From NCBI GenBank assembly GCA_937901125.1, contig CALCGT010000058.1:1-64000 (forward strand): DNA of 64,000 nt. The letters run 5' to 3'. The position numbers and the translations under genes were made by a program. Each line of letters begins with the position of its first letter. Positions within the stretch are counted from its first letter, which is position 1. Origin of the DNA: an uncultured Clostridia bacterium (GTDB lineage Bacteria; Bacillota; Clostridia; Lachnospirales; Anaerotignaceae). Below are positions 50,573 to 60,345 of this stretch, piece by piece. The notes below the pieces were generated by a model, which ran no database searches, was not told the DNA's origin, and was given only the letters and a program-made list of their open reading frames with translations.

Positions 50573-51082
50573 TTAGAAATCGTTTGGTTCTTCCCACGGG
50601 ATGATCTCTCCTGCTTTCAGAGTTTTTTTTACGTCTATGAGGCGTTGGTTGCGGCTGCCGCAAAAACGCAGCTCCAGGGAGCGTTCTGCCAGAAGGAAAG
50701 GCCCGTCCACCAAAACGTCAGTTTCTTTCAGCAGAGAGATTTTTTCAGGGGTGTTTTCTTGCCAGAGGACTTCCCATGTATAGCCGGTATAGGTCCATAC
50801 ATTCAGGCCCAATTTGTGGGCTCCCTTTGCCAGTTCCAGACAGGGGACAGGCTGCATAAAAGGGTCGCCGCCGGAAAGAGTGATGCCATCCAGTAGGGGA
50901 TTTTCCGCCGCTGCTGCCAGGATATCTTCTGTATCCCCCCAGGAACCGCCGTTGGGGTCATGGGTCTGGGGATTGTGGCAACCGGGGCAATGATGGGGGC
51001 AGCCCTGTGTGAATATGGTCAGGCGCAGACCGGGGCCATCTACGATGGAATCCCCAGTGACGCCGCTGAGACTGATACGCAT
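50573..51082 (-). CDS. nrdG: Anaerobic ribonucleotide reductase activating enzyme
   Basis: 169 aa. Radical SAM protein: GCPHHCPGC (C28, C32, C35) binds the [4Fe-4S] cluster; DGPGLRLTIFTQG and GITLSGGDPFMQP are family motifs. It makes the glycyl radical on NrdD. One base separates it from the nrdD stop codon. Confidence 0.97.
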   Translation of the reverse strand: MRISLSGVTGDSIVDGPGLRLTIFTQGCPHHCPGCHNPQTHDPNGGSWGDTEDILAAAAENPLLDGITLSGGDPFMQPVPCLELAKGAHKLGLNVWTYTGYTWEVLWQENTPEKISLLKETDVLVDGPFLLAERSLELRFCGSRNQRLIDVKKTLKAGEIIPWEEPNDF

Positions 51083-51083
51083 A

Positions 51084-53432
51084 TTACTGTTCCTTTGCTT
51101 CTAATTTGACTTCTGTTACCACAGAGTGCTTTACTCTGTCCCGTACCTCTGCCCGCTTTGCGTTGTTGAAACGATCCAGTGTGCCTACCAGATAGCCTGT
51201 GATACGGCGGATGCGCTGGAACCCGTATTCACCGTCGGTTTCTTTTCTGCCACATTTGGGACAGGTATCACCGATGATGCCGTTGTAGCCGCAGACAGGG
51301 TCCCGGTCAACGGGGTGGTTGATGGAACCATAGCCAATGCCCTGAGATTTCATGTAGCGGATGACTTTTTCGAAAGCGTCCAGGTTTGTGCTGGGGTCGC
51401 CGTCCAGTTCGATGTAGGTGATATGTCCGGCATTGGTCAGTTCGTGGTAAGGTGCTTCCAGCTGGATCTTCTTATAGGCACTGATGGGGTAGTATACAGG
51501 GATATGGAAGCTGTTTGTATAATATTCTCTGTCGGTCACCCCTTCGATGGAACCGAAACGTTCTCTGTCCATGCGGACGAAACGGCCGGAAAGACCTTCT
51601 GCAGGAGTTGCCAGCAGGGTAAAGTTCATGTGTGTTTTCTGGGACAGATCGTCCATGCGTTTACGCATATGACCAATGATATCCAGACCCAGGTTCTGAG
51701 CCACTTCGCTTTCGCCGTGGTGTACACCCAGCAGGGCTTCCAGGGCTTCTGCCAGACCGATGAAGCCAACGGATAGGGTGCCGTGTTTCAGCACTTCCCG
51801 CACTTCATCATCGTAGTTCAGCTTTTCGCTGTCGATCCAAACACCTTCGCCCATCAGGAAAGGATAGTTGTGTACTTTTTTCTTCGCCTGAATTTCAAAA
51901 CGTTCCATCAGCTGGTCAACCACCAGATCGATCTTTCTGTCCAGCTCTGTGAAGAACCAGTCGATGTTTTTATTTGCCAGAATGGCGATACGGGGCAGGT
52001 TGATGCTGGTGAAGCTCAGGTTGCCTCTGCCCAGGGTGACTTCTCTTTCAGGGTCGTTCACATTGCCGATGACACGGGTACGGCAGCCCATGTAAGCGAT
52101 CTCTGTTTCGGGATGACCTTCTTTGTAGTATTTCAGGTTGTAAGGGGCATCCTGGAAGGAGAAGTTGGGGAACAGTCTTTTGGCGCTGACGCGACAGGCC
52201 AGCTTGAATAGGTCGTAGTTGGGTTCGCCGGGGTTGAAGTTGATGCCTTCTTTCACACGGAAGATCTGGATGGGGAAGATGGCTGTTTCGCCATTGCCCA
52301 GACCGGCTTCTGTCACCAGCAGCATATTTTTCATGATCATGCGGCCTTCTGTGGAGGTATCCATACCATAGTTAATGGAGGAGAAGGGCGTCTGGGCACC
52401 GGCACGGCTGTGCATGGTGTTCAGGTTATGCAGCAGGGCTTCCATGGCCTGATAAGTTGCTTTATCTGTTTCCTCTGTTGCTTTCTTTGCGGAGAAAGCC
52501 TGGATTTTTTCCAGAGTATCAGCAGGGACGCCGATTTCCAGCAGCAGTGCTTTTTCCGCTTCGATATAAGCATCGTTCTTGTCCAGTGTAGGAACCAGAC
52601 ACTGTTCTGCCAAAGTTTTAAAAGCTTCTTTTGCTTTTTTTGCGTGTTCCAGGCTGTCCATGACTTCGATGAGGGAAGTCAGGTTGGAACGATAGCGTTT
52701 TTTATAGGTTTTTGCTACACCGGGAGCCAGACCGTAGTCAAAGTTGGCAATGGACTGCCCACCGTGCTGGTCGTTCTGGTTGGACTGGATGGCGATACAA
52801 GCCAAGGATGCGTAGCTGGCAATATCGTTGGGTTCCCGCAGGACACCGTGGCCTGTGGAGAAGCCGCCCTTGAACAGCTTCAGCAGGTCGATCTGACAAC
52901 AGGTTGTCGTCAGGGTATAGAAATCCAGATCGTGGATATGGATGTCGCCGTTTCTGTGGGCTTCGGAATGGGCAGGGTTCAGCACATAGCTTTCATAAAA
53001 GTGCTTTGCCCCTTCGGAGCCGTATTTCAGCATGGAACCCATGGCTGTGTTGCCGTCGATGTTGGCATTTTCCCGTTTGATGTCACTGTCTGTAGCATCT
53101 TTATAGGTGATATCTTCGAAGGTTTTCATCAGACGGTCGTTCATGTTGCGGACTCTGGTACGTTCCGCACGATACAGGATGTAGGCTTTCGCTGTGCGTA
53201 CATAGCCGTGGTCGATGAGGACACGTTCCACGCTGTCCTGGATCTGTTCAACAGTGGGAGAAGTGATGCCTTCTGCTTCAAATTTATTGGAGACCTCCTG
53301 TGCCAGGTTCAGGCTGATGGCATAGTCCTTTTTGCCGACTGTCGCCTCGAAGGCCTTTTCGATGGCACTGGCGATCTTATTGATGTCAAAATGGACGGTA
53401 CGTCCGTCTCTTTTTTTGATGGTCGTGATCAT
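51084..53432 (-). CDS. nrdD: Anaerobic ribonucleoside-triphosphate reductase
   Basis: 782 aa. N-terminal ATP-cone (IKKRDGRTVHFDINKIASAIEKAFEA), then the glycyl-radical barrel. Near the end, VCGYNGIIGDTCPKCG gives the zinc cysteines and RRITGYLVG the radical glycine. It makes dNTPs from NTPs without oxygen. In an operon with nrdG; upstream are two NrdR boxes, and nrdR lies 600 bp away on the other strand. Confidence 0.97.
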   Translation of the reverse strand: MITTIKKRDGRTVHFDINKIASAIEKAFEATVGKKDYAISLNLAQEVSNKFEAEGITSPTVEQIQDSVERVLIDHGYVRTAKAYILYRAERTRVRNMNDRLMKTFEDITYKDATDSDIKRENANIDGNTAMGSMLKYGSEGAKHFYESYVLNPAHSEAHRNGDIHIHDLDFYTLTTTCCQIDLLKLFKGGFSTGHGVLREPNDIASYASLACIAIQSNQNDQHGGQSIANFDYGLAPGVAKTYKKRYRSNLTSLIEVMDSLEHAKKAKEAFKTLAEQCLVPTLDKNDAYIEAEKALLLEIGVPADTLEKIQAFSAKKATEETDKATYQAMEALLHNLNTMHSRAGAQTPFSSINYGMDTSTEGRMIMKNMLLVTEAGLGNGETAIFPIQIFRVKEGINFNPGEPNYDLFKLACRVSAKRLFPNFSFQDAPYNLKYYKEGHPETEIAYMGCRTRVIGNVNDPEREVTLGRGNLSFTSINLPRIAILANKNIDWFFTELDRKIDLVVDQLMERFEIQAKKKVHNYPFLMGEGVWIDSEKLNYDDEVREVLKHGTLSVGFIGLAEALEALLGVHHGESEVAQNLGLDIIGHMRKRMDDLSQKTHMNFTLLATPAEGLSGRFVRMDRERFGSIEGVTDREYYTNSFHIPVYYPISAYKKIQLEAPYHELTNAGHITYIELDGDPSTNLDAFEKVIRYMKSQGIGYGSINHPVDRDPVCGYNGIIGDTCPKCGRKETDGEYGFQRIRRITGYLVGTLDRFNNAKRAEVRDRVKHSVVTEVKLEAKEQ

Positions 53433-53504
53433 TTTTCTTCCCTCTTTCTCTATTTTTCCTTGCTGTATCCCAATATTCTACCTATTCTTGTTTTAAACAA
53501 AAAA

Positions 53505-53551
53505 ACACAATATCTAGTTTTTTATGAAAAGAACAAGCATATATATTGTAT
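53505..53551 (-). promoter_or_regulatory. Two NrdR boxes upstream of nrdDG
   Basis: ACACAATATCTAGTTT (53505-53520) matches the ACAC-W-ATAT-x-T-W-GT-x-T consensus almost fully. AGCATATATATTGTAT (53536-53551) matches 12 of 16. The box starts are 31 bp apart, three helical turns, as in known NrdR operators. Confidence 0.82.
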
Positions 53552-53684
53552 GGCATATTGAGGGGAGCGTCAAGGGGAACAGAGATAAAAAGATGAATTT
53601 TATCAGAATGACGAAAGTTAGCCTGTGGACGGACGTTTTTCGCATAAATATAGAAAAAGAATTACCAAAAAAGGAGGGGAAGAA

Positions 53685-53954
53685 ATGAAATGGGAGAGAT
53701 TTTCCAGCCTGCAGGAAAAAGAAGTCATCAATATCTGTGATGGGAAACGGTTGGGGTGCGTCTGCGATCTGGAACTAGATATAGTGACGGGAAAGATCTG
53801 TACCCTTGTGATCCCGGAGGATGGAGGCAAGTGGAATTTTTTTGGAAAGGAACGGGCGTTTTTCGTGCCCTGGCGGTGTATCCGCCGCATTGGGGATGAT
53901 ATCATACTGGTGGAAGTGGATGGAGACGATATCCTCCGCACAGATGATGATTAA
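53685..53954 (+). CDS. YlmC/YmxH-family PRC-barrel sporulation protein
   Basis: 89 aa. RFSSLQEKEVINICDGKRLGCVCDLELDIVTGKICTLVIP is the PRC-barrel pattern of YlmC/YmxH, a protein family found in spore formers; the acidic end (VEVDGDDIL) is typical too. Role unclear. SD AAAGGAGGGG. Confidence 0.93.
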   Translation: MKWERFSSLQEKEVINICDGKRLGCVCDLELDIVTGKICTLVIPEDGGKWNFFGKERAFFVPWRCIRRIGDDIILVEVDGDDILRTDDD

Positions 53955-54048
53955 ATACCAGATGTAGTGTTTGAGGTGTTGACCTGAAGCCGTTTCTCCT
54001 TTATACTGAAAACAATAAATCTATGTAAACTTAAGGGAGGAATCCGCT

Positions 54049-54513
54049 TTGAAATGTCCTTTTTGCAATAATAATGATACAAAAGTCATCGATTCCCGTG
54101 GACAGGATGATAATTCCGTTATCCGCCGCCGCCGCGTTTGCGAAAGCTGCGGCAAACGCTTCACTACTTATGAACGGATCGATATGATCCCCATTACTGT
54201 CATCAAAAGCGATGGTACCAGAGAGATCTTCGATAAGAGCAAGGTTATGAACGGCATCATGAAATCTTGCAATAAACGCCCCGTCACAGCTCAGCAGATC
54301 CAGGACCTGGTGGATGATATCGAAAACACCCTGATGGGCACCGGGGAAAGAGAAGTGGAAAGCAAGCAAATCGGCAATATGGTTATGGACAGACTGAAAG
54401 AAGTGGACGAGGTTGCTTATGTGCGCTTTGCTTCTGTGTATCGCCAGTTTAAGGATATCAATACCTTCATCGATGAGCTGGAAAAACTCCTCGTGGAAAA
54501 GAAACAGGGGTGA
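54049..54513 (+). CDS. nrdR: Ribonucleotide reductase repressor NrdR
   Basis: 154 aa, TTG start after GGGAGG, giving MKCPFCNNNDTKVIDSR. Zinc ribbon with CPFC and CESCGKRFTTYE, then an ATP-cone (VIKSDGTREIFDKSKVMNGIMKSC). Binds dATP/ATP and represses ribonucleotide reductase genes; operator candidates stand before nrdD in this window. Confidence 0.97.
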   Translation: MKCPFCNNNDTKVIDSRGQDDNSVIRRRRVCESCGKRFTTYERIDMIPITVIKSDGTREIFDKSKVMNGIMKSCNKRPVTAQQIQDLVDDIENTLMGTGEREVESKQIGNMVMDRLKEVDEVAYVRFASVYRQFKDINTFIDELEKLLVEKKQG

Positions 54514-54517
54514 TTTC

Positions 54518-54793
54518 ATGGCAGAGCAGGAAACAAAAGCATTATTTACCTGTACCGAAGCGGGCTATGATGCTGCCATCGGTATTATGGATCTTTATCG
54601 CAAAAGCGGGATGCAGGCTTTTTTCTATGGCGTTGCCGATGAAAAAGATCTGATCTCTCTGGGGGAGACCAATGGGATGACCCATGTGCTCCATTTTGTG
54701 GACGGGGAAAACCTGAAACTGGTGAGCATTAGTGATGAAATGGGCGGTTTTACGGTGGATATTACGATAAACGACCTTATACTTCCAAAGTAA
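54518..54793 (+). CDS. Small hypothetical protein after nrdR
   Basis: 91 aa, ATG 5 nt after the nrdR stop with AGGGGTGA upstream. FTCTEAGYDAAIGIMDLYRKSGMQAFFYGV, then HVLHFVDGENLKLVSISDEMGGFTVDITIND. It is not a family I can name; co-transcribed with nrdR. Confidence 0.65.
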   Translation: MAEQETKALFTCTEAGYDAAIGIMDLYRKSGMQAFFYGVADEKDLISLGETNGMTHVLHFVDGENLKLVSISDEMGGFTVDITINDLILPK

Positions 54794-54885
54794 AAAGTTT
54801 TTTTGAGACAGGCAAGAAACAACAAAATACCTCATAGGATAGGATTGTAACAGAAAACTCTCTTATCTTAAGGAGGTATTTTATT

Positions 54886-55077
54886 ATGTGTGGATTTGGC
54901 TGTGGTAACGAAAGTAGCATTATTTGGCTCATCATCCTGCTGTTACTGTGCGGCAATAATGACGGCTGCGACAATAACTGGGGCAATGGCAACTTCTCCT
55001 GGATCTTGATCCTGATTCTGCTGTGCTGCTGCGGCGGCAACAACAACAGTATTGGCAACAACTGCGGTTCTTGCTAA
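54886..55077 (+). CDS. Cys/Asn-rich two-repeat mini-protein (YjcZ-like)
   Basis: 63 aa: MCGFGCGNESSIIWLIILLLL, then CGNNDGCDNNWGN and a second hydrophobic half WILILILLCCCGGNNN. Nine or more cysteines. Each half is a short hydrophobic strand or helix followed by C-G-N-N. It resembles YjcZ-type or high-cysteine small spore-associated proteins. SD AAGGAGGT. Function unknown; the layout suggests sporulation or coat association, but this is inference. Confidence 0.7.
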   Translation: MCGFGCGNESSIIWLIILLLLCGNNDGCDNNWGNGNFSWILILILLCCCGGNNNSIGNNCGSC

Positions 55078-55090
55078 TTAGGAAAGAGGA

Positions 55091-55115
55091 CTCCCGCATT
55101 TTGCGGGAGCCTGTC
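55091..55115 (+). terminator. Hairpin after the Cys-rich gene
   Basis: CTCCCGC-ATTTT-GCGGGAG, with only scattered T afterwards, 13 nt after the stop codon. Confidence 0.5.
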
Positions 55116-55183
55116 TCATTTTGCGGAAAGAAATTCTGAATCTTTGTGCCTCTCCCTCTAAAATGAAGGAGAGGTGATTTTTT

Positions 55184-55756
55184 ATGTTGGAAAGAAGAAA
55201 AAAAGAAACGCAGGTGCGCTGTTGGATTGAAGCAGAGCGGGAGCGGCTTTCTGAGCAAGCCTATGCCTATGAGGATACCTTTCTGGCCTCTTTTTATGCC
55301 CAGTGCGTGGAAAGCACTGCCGCTGATGCCCACGAGGTATTCCTGGAAACGCCTTTGATTTTCAATTATTTCCGGGAAAATCTGGACAGGCTGGACGAGA
55401 CGGGTATCCGCCGCTTTTTCAAGCTGGCTGCCATCCATCATACCATCCGTATCGTCCGCCGCAGGAAAAAGGAACTGGATTGGGTACTGATGAAAACGGC
55501 TATGGCGGAGATCTATGAACTGGACGAAAGGGAAATAGAACTGGCAGAGCTGCTGCACCAATGTGCGAACCTGTATCAGAGTGGCTTTCAGGAGCTGTTT
55601 CATAAGACCACAGCAAGGTATCTCTTCGGCGATCGGGTGCTGTCTGGTTTTTCCTTCGCATTTATCGGCAATTTCTGGTATAATTCCTATAGTAGTTTTA
55701 TGGGCTCTTTTACGGGCTATGTGCCCTTTCATATTCGGCTGAAGCGGGCCCAGTAA
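55184..55756 (+). CDS. Hypothetical protein upstream of addA
   Basis: 190 aa, helical and charged with several R/E-rich stretches (MLERRKKETQVRCWIEAERERL, IRIVRRRKKELDWVLMKTAMAEIYELDEREIELAELLHQCANL), ending in an aromatic-rich segment (FWYNSYSSFMGSFTGYVPFHIRL). Not recognised. It occupies the place where addB is usually found. SD GGAGAGGTG; 34 nt before addA. Confidence 0.68.
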   Translation: MLERRKKETQVRCWIEAERERLSEQAYAYEDTFLASFYAQCVESTAADAHEVFLETPLIFNYFRENLDRLDETGIRRFFKLAAIHHTIRIVRRRKKELDWVLMKTAMAEIYELDEREIELAELLHQCANLYQSGFQELFHKTTARYLFGDRVLSGFSFAFIGNFWYNSYSSFMGSFTGYVPFHIRLKRAQ

Positions 55757-55790
55757 AGGGGTTGAAACCCAACTGCGAGGAGGAACAGGC

Positions 55791-58700
55791 ATGGCAAACA
55801 AATGGACAGACCAACAGATACAGGCTATCGAGGCAAGGGGCAGCGATCTGCTCATCTCTGCGGCAGCGGGCAGTGGCAAAACGGCGGTTTTGGTGGAACG
55901 GATCATCACCCACATCATCAAAGAAGAGCAGGAGATCGACCGTCTGCTGGTGGTGACCTTCACCAAGGCGGCGGCATCGGAGATGAGGCAGCGTATCGGT
56001 GCAGCCATCGCCAAGGAACTGGAAACAAATCCCAATAACCTCCATCTGCAAAATCAGATGGCTTTTCTGCCCCGGGCAGATATCAAGACCATCCATGCCT
56101 TCTGCTTGCAGGTCATCAAGGAATATTATCATATCCTGGAGATTGATCCTGCCATTCGCACCGCCGACCCTGCGGAGATCAAGTTGCTGCAGAAGGAAGT
56201 CTTGGAAGAGCTGTTCGAAAATTTGTATGCGGAGAAAACCAATCAGTGGTTCTTTGATCTGCTGGAAACCTTCTCCACCTCTACCAAGGATACCCCTTTG
56301 CGGGAACTGGTTTTGGATACCTATACCTTTGCCCAGGGCAGCCCCCATCCCGAAGCCTTTTTGGATGAAATGGCGAAAAGTTTCTATTTAGAAGAAGGAA
56401 AAACTGTGGATGATTGTATCTGGTTCCCCATGATTCGGCAGGGGATGGAAAGTTCTTTGGAATATGCCGTCCATCAGCTGCAAAAGGCGTATATTATGGC
56501 AGAGGAAGGGGAATTCGGCGGATACAATAAGCTGTTGAAAAACGAAGTAGCTATGCTCAAAAACCTGCAGGATGCCTTGCAGTTGTCTTATGCTGACTGG
56601 CGTTTGGCGTATCTTGCTATCGATTTTGCCCGTTTGCCCGCCTACCGTGGGGAGGAAAAGGAACGGGCAGAGCGCATCAAAGCCCTGCGCAACGAAGCCA
56701 AGGATGCAGTCAAAAAACTGGGGGAGGTCTATTTTGCCTACAGTTCCGAATTTCAGGCAGAGCTGGTGCGAAAGCTATACCCCATCGCCAAGGGGCTTTT
56801 CGATCTGACGAAGCAATTCATGGATGCCTTTGCAGCAGCCAAACGGGAAAAAAATATCATCGATTTCAACGATTACGAGCATTTTGCCCTGAAAGTCCTC
56901 CTGAACGAGGATGGGACGCCCACAGCGGCAGCAGCAGAACTGCGCCAGAGGTATGATGAAATCATGATTGACGAATATCAGGACAGTAATATTGTGCAGG
57001 AACTGGTGCTGGCGGCAGTTTCTGGGGAATCCATCGGGCAGAACAACCGATTTATGGTAGGGGATGTGAAGCAGAGCATCTATCGTTTCCGTCAGGCCAT
57101 GCCGGAACTGTTCAATGCAAAATATCAGCGATACCCCACCACCATTGGACAGAAGGAACGGAAGATCATCCTTTCCAGAAATTTCCGGAGCAGAAAAAAT
57201 ATACTGGATGGGGTAAATTTCATTTTCCGCCAGATCATGCAGCAGGACTTGGGGGATATCTCCTATGATGCGGAAGCGGCTCTCTATGAAGGTGCGCCTT
57301 TTCTGCCCTGCGAAGGTCTCCATGGTGGTGCCAATGAAATTCTGCTGATTGAAACAGCGGAGCAGGAGGATTCCGAACTGTCGGAAGAATTACAGGAACT
57401 GGACAGACGACAGGTGGAAGCCACAGCCATTGCCGCCCGTATTCGGGAATTGATGGACAGTGGGTATCAGGTTTTGGATAAGAAAACAGGGAAATACCGC
57501 CCCCTGCGCTATGGGGATATCGCCATTTTACTGCGTTCCATGAAAAGCTGGGGTAGTGTATTGGATGATGTGTTCGGCAGAGAAGGGATGCCCTATTATG
57601 CGGAGACGGCCGAAGGATATTTCGATGTGCCGGAGGTGGAGACTATGCTCCATATCCTGCGCCTGATTGATAACCCCCGACAGGATATCCCTCTCCTTTC
57701 CATCCTCCATTCTCCCATCTATGGGCTCAGTGCTGATGAACTGATGCAGGTGCGCCTGGGGGGCGATAAGGGTGCCTATTATGACTGTATGCACTTCTAT
57801 TTGCAGGAGGGAGAAAATGAAGAACTGCGGGGCAAACTGTCTGCCTTTTTTGGGGATTTGGAAAGCTGGAGAAATCAGCTGCGGGATTTATCTCTCCATG
57901 AACTTTTGCGTCTGCTCTACAGAGAAACGGGCTATTATGATTACTTGGGCATGACGGCAGGGGGTACCCTGAGGCAGGCGAACCTACAGCTGCTTCTGGA
58001 AAAGGCGGAGCAGTATGAAAAGGGCAGCCATAAGGGCTTGTTCTATTTCATCCGTTATGTGGAAGATATGAAAACGGCAGAGGCGGAAACGGCTTCTGCA
58101 AAGCTGCTCACGGAAATGGAGGATCGTATCCATGTGATGACCATCCATAAGAGCAAGGGCCTGGAATTCCCCGTGGTATTCCTTTCCGATATGGGTAAGA
58201 ATTTCAATGAAATGGATTCTCGAAATGCCGTTATTTTCCATCAGAAATGGGGCTGTGGCATGGATCATACGGATATTGAAAAACGGGCGGTCTATCGCAC
58301 CTTGGCAAAGCGAGCATTGGCGGAAGCCACAAAAGAAGAAAATCTGGCAGAAGAGATCCGTGTGCTTTACGTTGCCCTGACCCGTGCCAAGGAAAAGCTT
58401 ATCCTGACGGGGTCTGTGAAGGATTTTGAAAAGGCCTTCTTGAAATGGAACGACATTGCCGATTGCCCCACGGAACTGCTCCCTGTTTCCCGCCTGCGGC
58501 GGGCACGAAATTATCTGGACTGGGTGATGCCTGCCATCCTGCGGCATCCTGCGGGGGCAGCGGCGGCAGAGGCTTTTATGGAAAGGGATGGTTTGGAAGA
58601 AACAAAACCCCTTCTTTTCAAAGAGGATGTTTCTTCTTGGGATATTCGGCTGTGGAGCAGGGAGGAAGCCCTGCAAGGTATCTCTCAGGAGCAAAAAACG

Positions 58701-59456
58701 GCGGAGGAGCAGAAAAACTATTTCGAAGGCTGGGAAAGCCCTAAGCGAATGACAGAACAGCGGGAAACCGTATTCCGCATCCTCAGCTGGCAGTATCCCC
58801 ATGGAAAGGAAACAAAGCTGCCTGCAAAGCTTTCTATTTCGGAGATCAAACGAAAGTATCAGGAGGAAATGACGGGGGAAGTGGTGGCATCCACGCCCAA
58901 GGAGATGAAATTGCCCGATTGGGAAGAAAAGACATCAATCCATGGGGCACAGTTGGGTACTGCTATGCATACCTTTCTGGAAGAAGCCAACCTGAGACAG
59001 GAATATGACTCAGAAAAAATCGAAGCATTGGCGGCGAAACTGGTGCGGAAGGGCAGACTGACGGAAGAGGAAGCCAAGGCGCTGCGGAGAAAGGAACTGC
59101 TGCAATTTTTCTGTTCTGGGCTGGCACAGCGGATGCGGAAAGCCAATCACATCGAAACAGAACGTACCTTTTCCCTGCTGATGCAGCCGAAAGAACTGTT
59201 TTTCGGAGAAGCCTACCAGGATGTGACAGACTTGATATTGGTGAATGGGATCATCGATTGTTATTTCATCGAAAACAACGAAGTCATCCTACTTGACTAC
59301 AAAAGCGACAGAGTTTATGATGAGGAGGAATTGAAAGGGCGTTACCATATCCAGCTGAAATTGTATCGTATCGCGCTGGAGCGTGCCCTTGGTCTGCCGG
59401 TGAAGGAGACATATCTTTATTCCTTTGCCATGGGCAGGGCGATTTTGTTGGACTAA
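55791..59456 (+). CDS. addA: ATP-dependent helicase/nuclease subunit A (AddA)
   Basis: 1221 aa. UvrD-like helicase with Walker A AAAGSGKT (24-31), Walker B MIDEYQDSN, GDVKQSIYRFRQA, VMTIHKSKGLEFPVVFL and LYVALTRAKEKL, plus a C-terminal RecB-type nuclease with GIIDCYF...VILLDYKSD. Processes double-strand breaks for RecA together with AddB. AddB is not next to it, which is unusual. SD GAGGAGGA. Confidence 0.97.
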   Translation: MANKWTDQQIQAIEARGSDLLISAAAGSGKTAVLVERIITHIIKEEQEIDRLLVVTFTKAAASEMRQRIGAAIAKELETNPNNLHLQNQMAFLPRADIKTIHAFCLQVIKEYYHILEIDPAIRTADPAEIKLLQKEVLEELFENLYAEKTNQWFFDLLETFSTSTKDTPLRELVLDTYTFAQGSPHPEAFLDEMAKSFYLEEGKTVDDCIWFPMIRQGMESSLEYAVHQLQKAYIMAEEGEFGGYNKLLKNEVAMLKNLQDALQLSYADWRLAYLAIDFARLPAYRGEEKERAERIKALRNEAKDAVKKLGEVYFAYSSEFQAELVRKLYPIAKGLFDLTKQFMDAFAAAKREKNIIDFNDYEHFALKVLLNEDGTPTAAAAELRQRYDEIMIDEYQDSNIVQELVLAAVSGESIGQNNRFMVGDVKQSIYRFRQAMPELFNAKYQRYPTTIGQKERKIILSRNFRSRKNILDGVNFIFRQIMQQDLGDISYDAEAALYEGAPFLPCEGLHGGANEILLIETAEQEDSELSEELQELDRRQVEATAIAARIRELMDSGYQVLDKKTGKYRPLRYGDIAILLRSMKSWGSVLDDVFGREGMPYYAETAEGYFDVPEVETMLHILRLIDNPRQDIPLLSILHSPIYGLSADELMQVRLGGDKGAYYDCMHFYLQEGENEELRGKLSAFFGDLESWRNQLRDLSLHELLRLLYRETGYYDYLGMTAGGTLRQANLQLLLEKAEQYEKGSHKGLFYFIRYVEDMKTAEAETASAKLLTEMEDRIHVMTIHKSKGLEFPVVFLSDMGKNFNEMDSRNAVIFHQKWGCGMDHTDIEKRAVYRTLAKRALAEATKEENLAEEIRVLYVALTRAKEKLILTGSVKDFEKAFLKWNDIADCPTELLPVSRLRRARNYLDWVMPAILRHPAGAAAAEAFMERDGLEETKPLLFKEDVSSWDIRLWSREEALQGISQEQKTAEEQKNYFEGWESPKRMTEQRETVFRILSWQYPHGKETKLPAKLSISEIKRKYQEEMTGEVVASTPKEMKLPDWEEKTSIHGAQLGTAMHTFLEEANLRQEYDSEKIEALAAKLVRKGRLTEEEAKALRRKELLQFFCSGLAQRMRKANHIETERTFSLLMQPKELFFGEAYQDVTDLILVNGIIDCYFIENNEVILLDYKSDRVYDEEELKGRYHIQLKLYRIALERALGLPVKETYLYSFAMGRAILLD

Positions 59457-59469
59457 GAGGTGAGAAAAG

Positions 59470-60342
59470 ATGTCATATATTTTGGTGCTGATCGCAGGGA
59501 TCAGTTGGGGACTCATCGGCATATTTACAAAAGCCATCGATGCTTTGGGCTTTACAGAAATGCAAATGTTGTTTGTCAAAGGGGTATTGGCCACGGCATT
59601 GCTGTTTTGCATTACCTTTTTTAAAGACAGAAACCAGCTGAAGCTGAAAAATTGGAAGGATCTCCGCTATTTTATCGGTACAGGCATCTGCAGCTTCACT
59701 TTTTTCAGCTGGGCCTATATGAAAGCCATCAATCTGACAAGCTTAGGGGTTGCGGCGGTGTTGCTTTACACTGCCCCCACCTTCGTGATGCTGTTTTCCA
59801 TCCTGCTGTTCCATGAAAAGATGACGAAGATCAAAGGCGTTGTGCTGGGGATGACCTTCCTTGGTTGTGTGCTGGTGACGGGGCTTCTGGAAGGGAGCAG
59901 CACCTTCACTTGGCAGGGAATCCTCATTGGTCTGGGCTCTGGTATCGGCTATGCCATGTACAGCATTTTCGGTACCTATGCCATCAAAGCTGGCTATGGC
60001 TCTTTGAGCATTTCCTTCTACACCTTTCTGATGGCAACGATCTTCATGGTTTTCTGCGTGGAACCTGTGACGGTTTTGCAGCAGATCACCACCATGGGGC
60101 AGTGGCCTCTGGCGATCTCCTTTGCCTTGCTGACTACAGTGGTACCCTATCTTTGCTATACGAAGGGACTCAGCGGTCTGCCTGCCAGTCAGGCTTCCGT
60201 CACAGCCACCATCGAACCTGTGGTGGCAGCGATTTTGGGCATTGTGGTGTTCCGCGAAAGTGTCTCTTTTCTGAAGATCGCAGGCATCATTCTGGTGCTT
60301 TCTTCTGTGGTCGTGATGAATAAACAGGGAGCAAAAAACTGA
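59470..60342 (+). CDS. EamA/DMT-family transporter
   Basis: 290 aa, ten hydrophobic helices in two EamA repeats (ILVLIAGISWGLIGIFTKA at the start; GLGSGIGYAMYSIFGTYAIK begins the second). The duplicated repeats and EP-x-x-A (ATIEPVVAAILGIVVF) are typical. Exports or imports small metabolites; substrate unknown. SD AAGAGGTGAG. Confidence 0.93.
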   Translation: MSYILVLIAGISWGLIGIFTKAIDALGFTEMQMLFVKGVLATALLFCITFFKDRNQLKLKNWKDLRYFIGTGICSFTFFSWAYMKAINLTSLGVAAVLLYTAPTFVMLFSILLFHEKMTKIKGVVLGMTFLGCVLVTGLLEGSSTFTWQGILIGLGSGIGYAMYSIFGTYAIKAGYGSLSISFYTFLMATIFMVFCVEPVTVLQQITTMGQWPLAISFALLTTVVPYLCYTKGLSGLPASQASVTATIEPVVAAILGIVVFRESVSFLKIAGIILVLSSVVVMNKQGAKN

Positions 60343-60345
60343 AAA

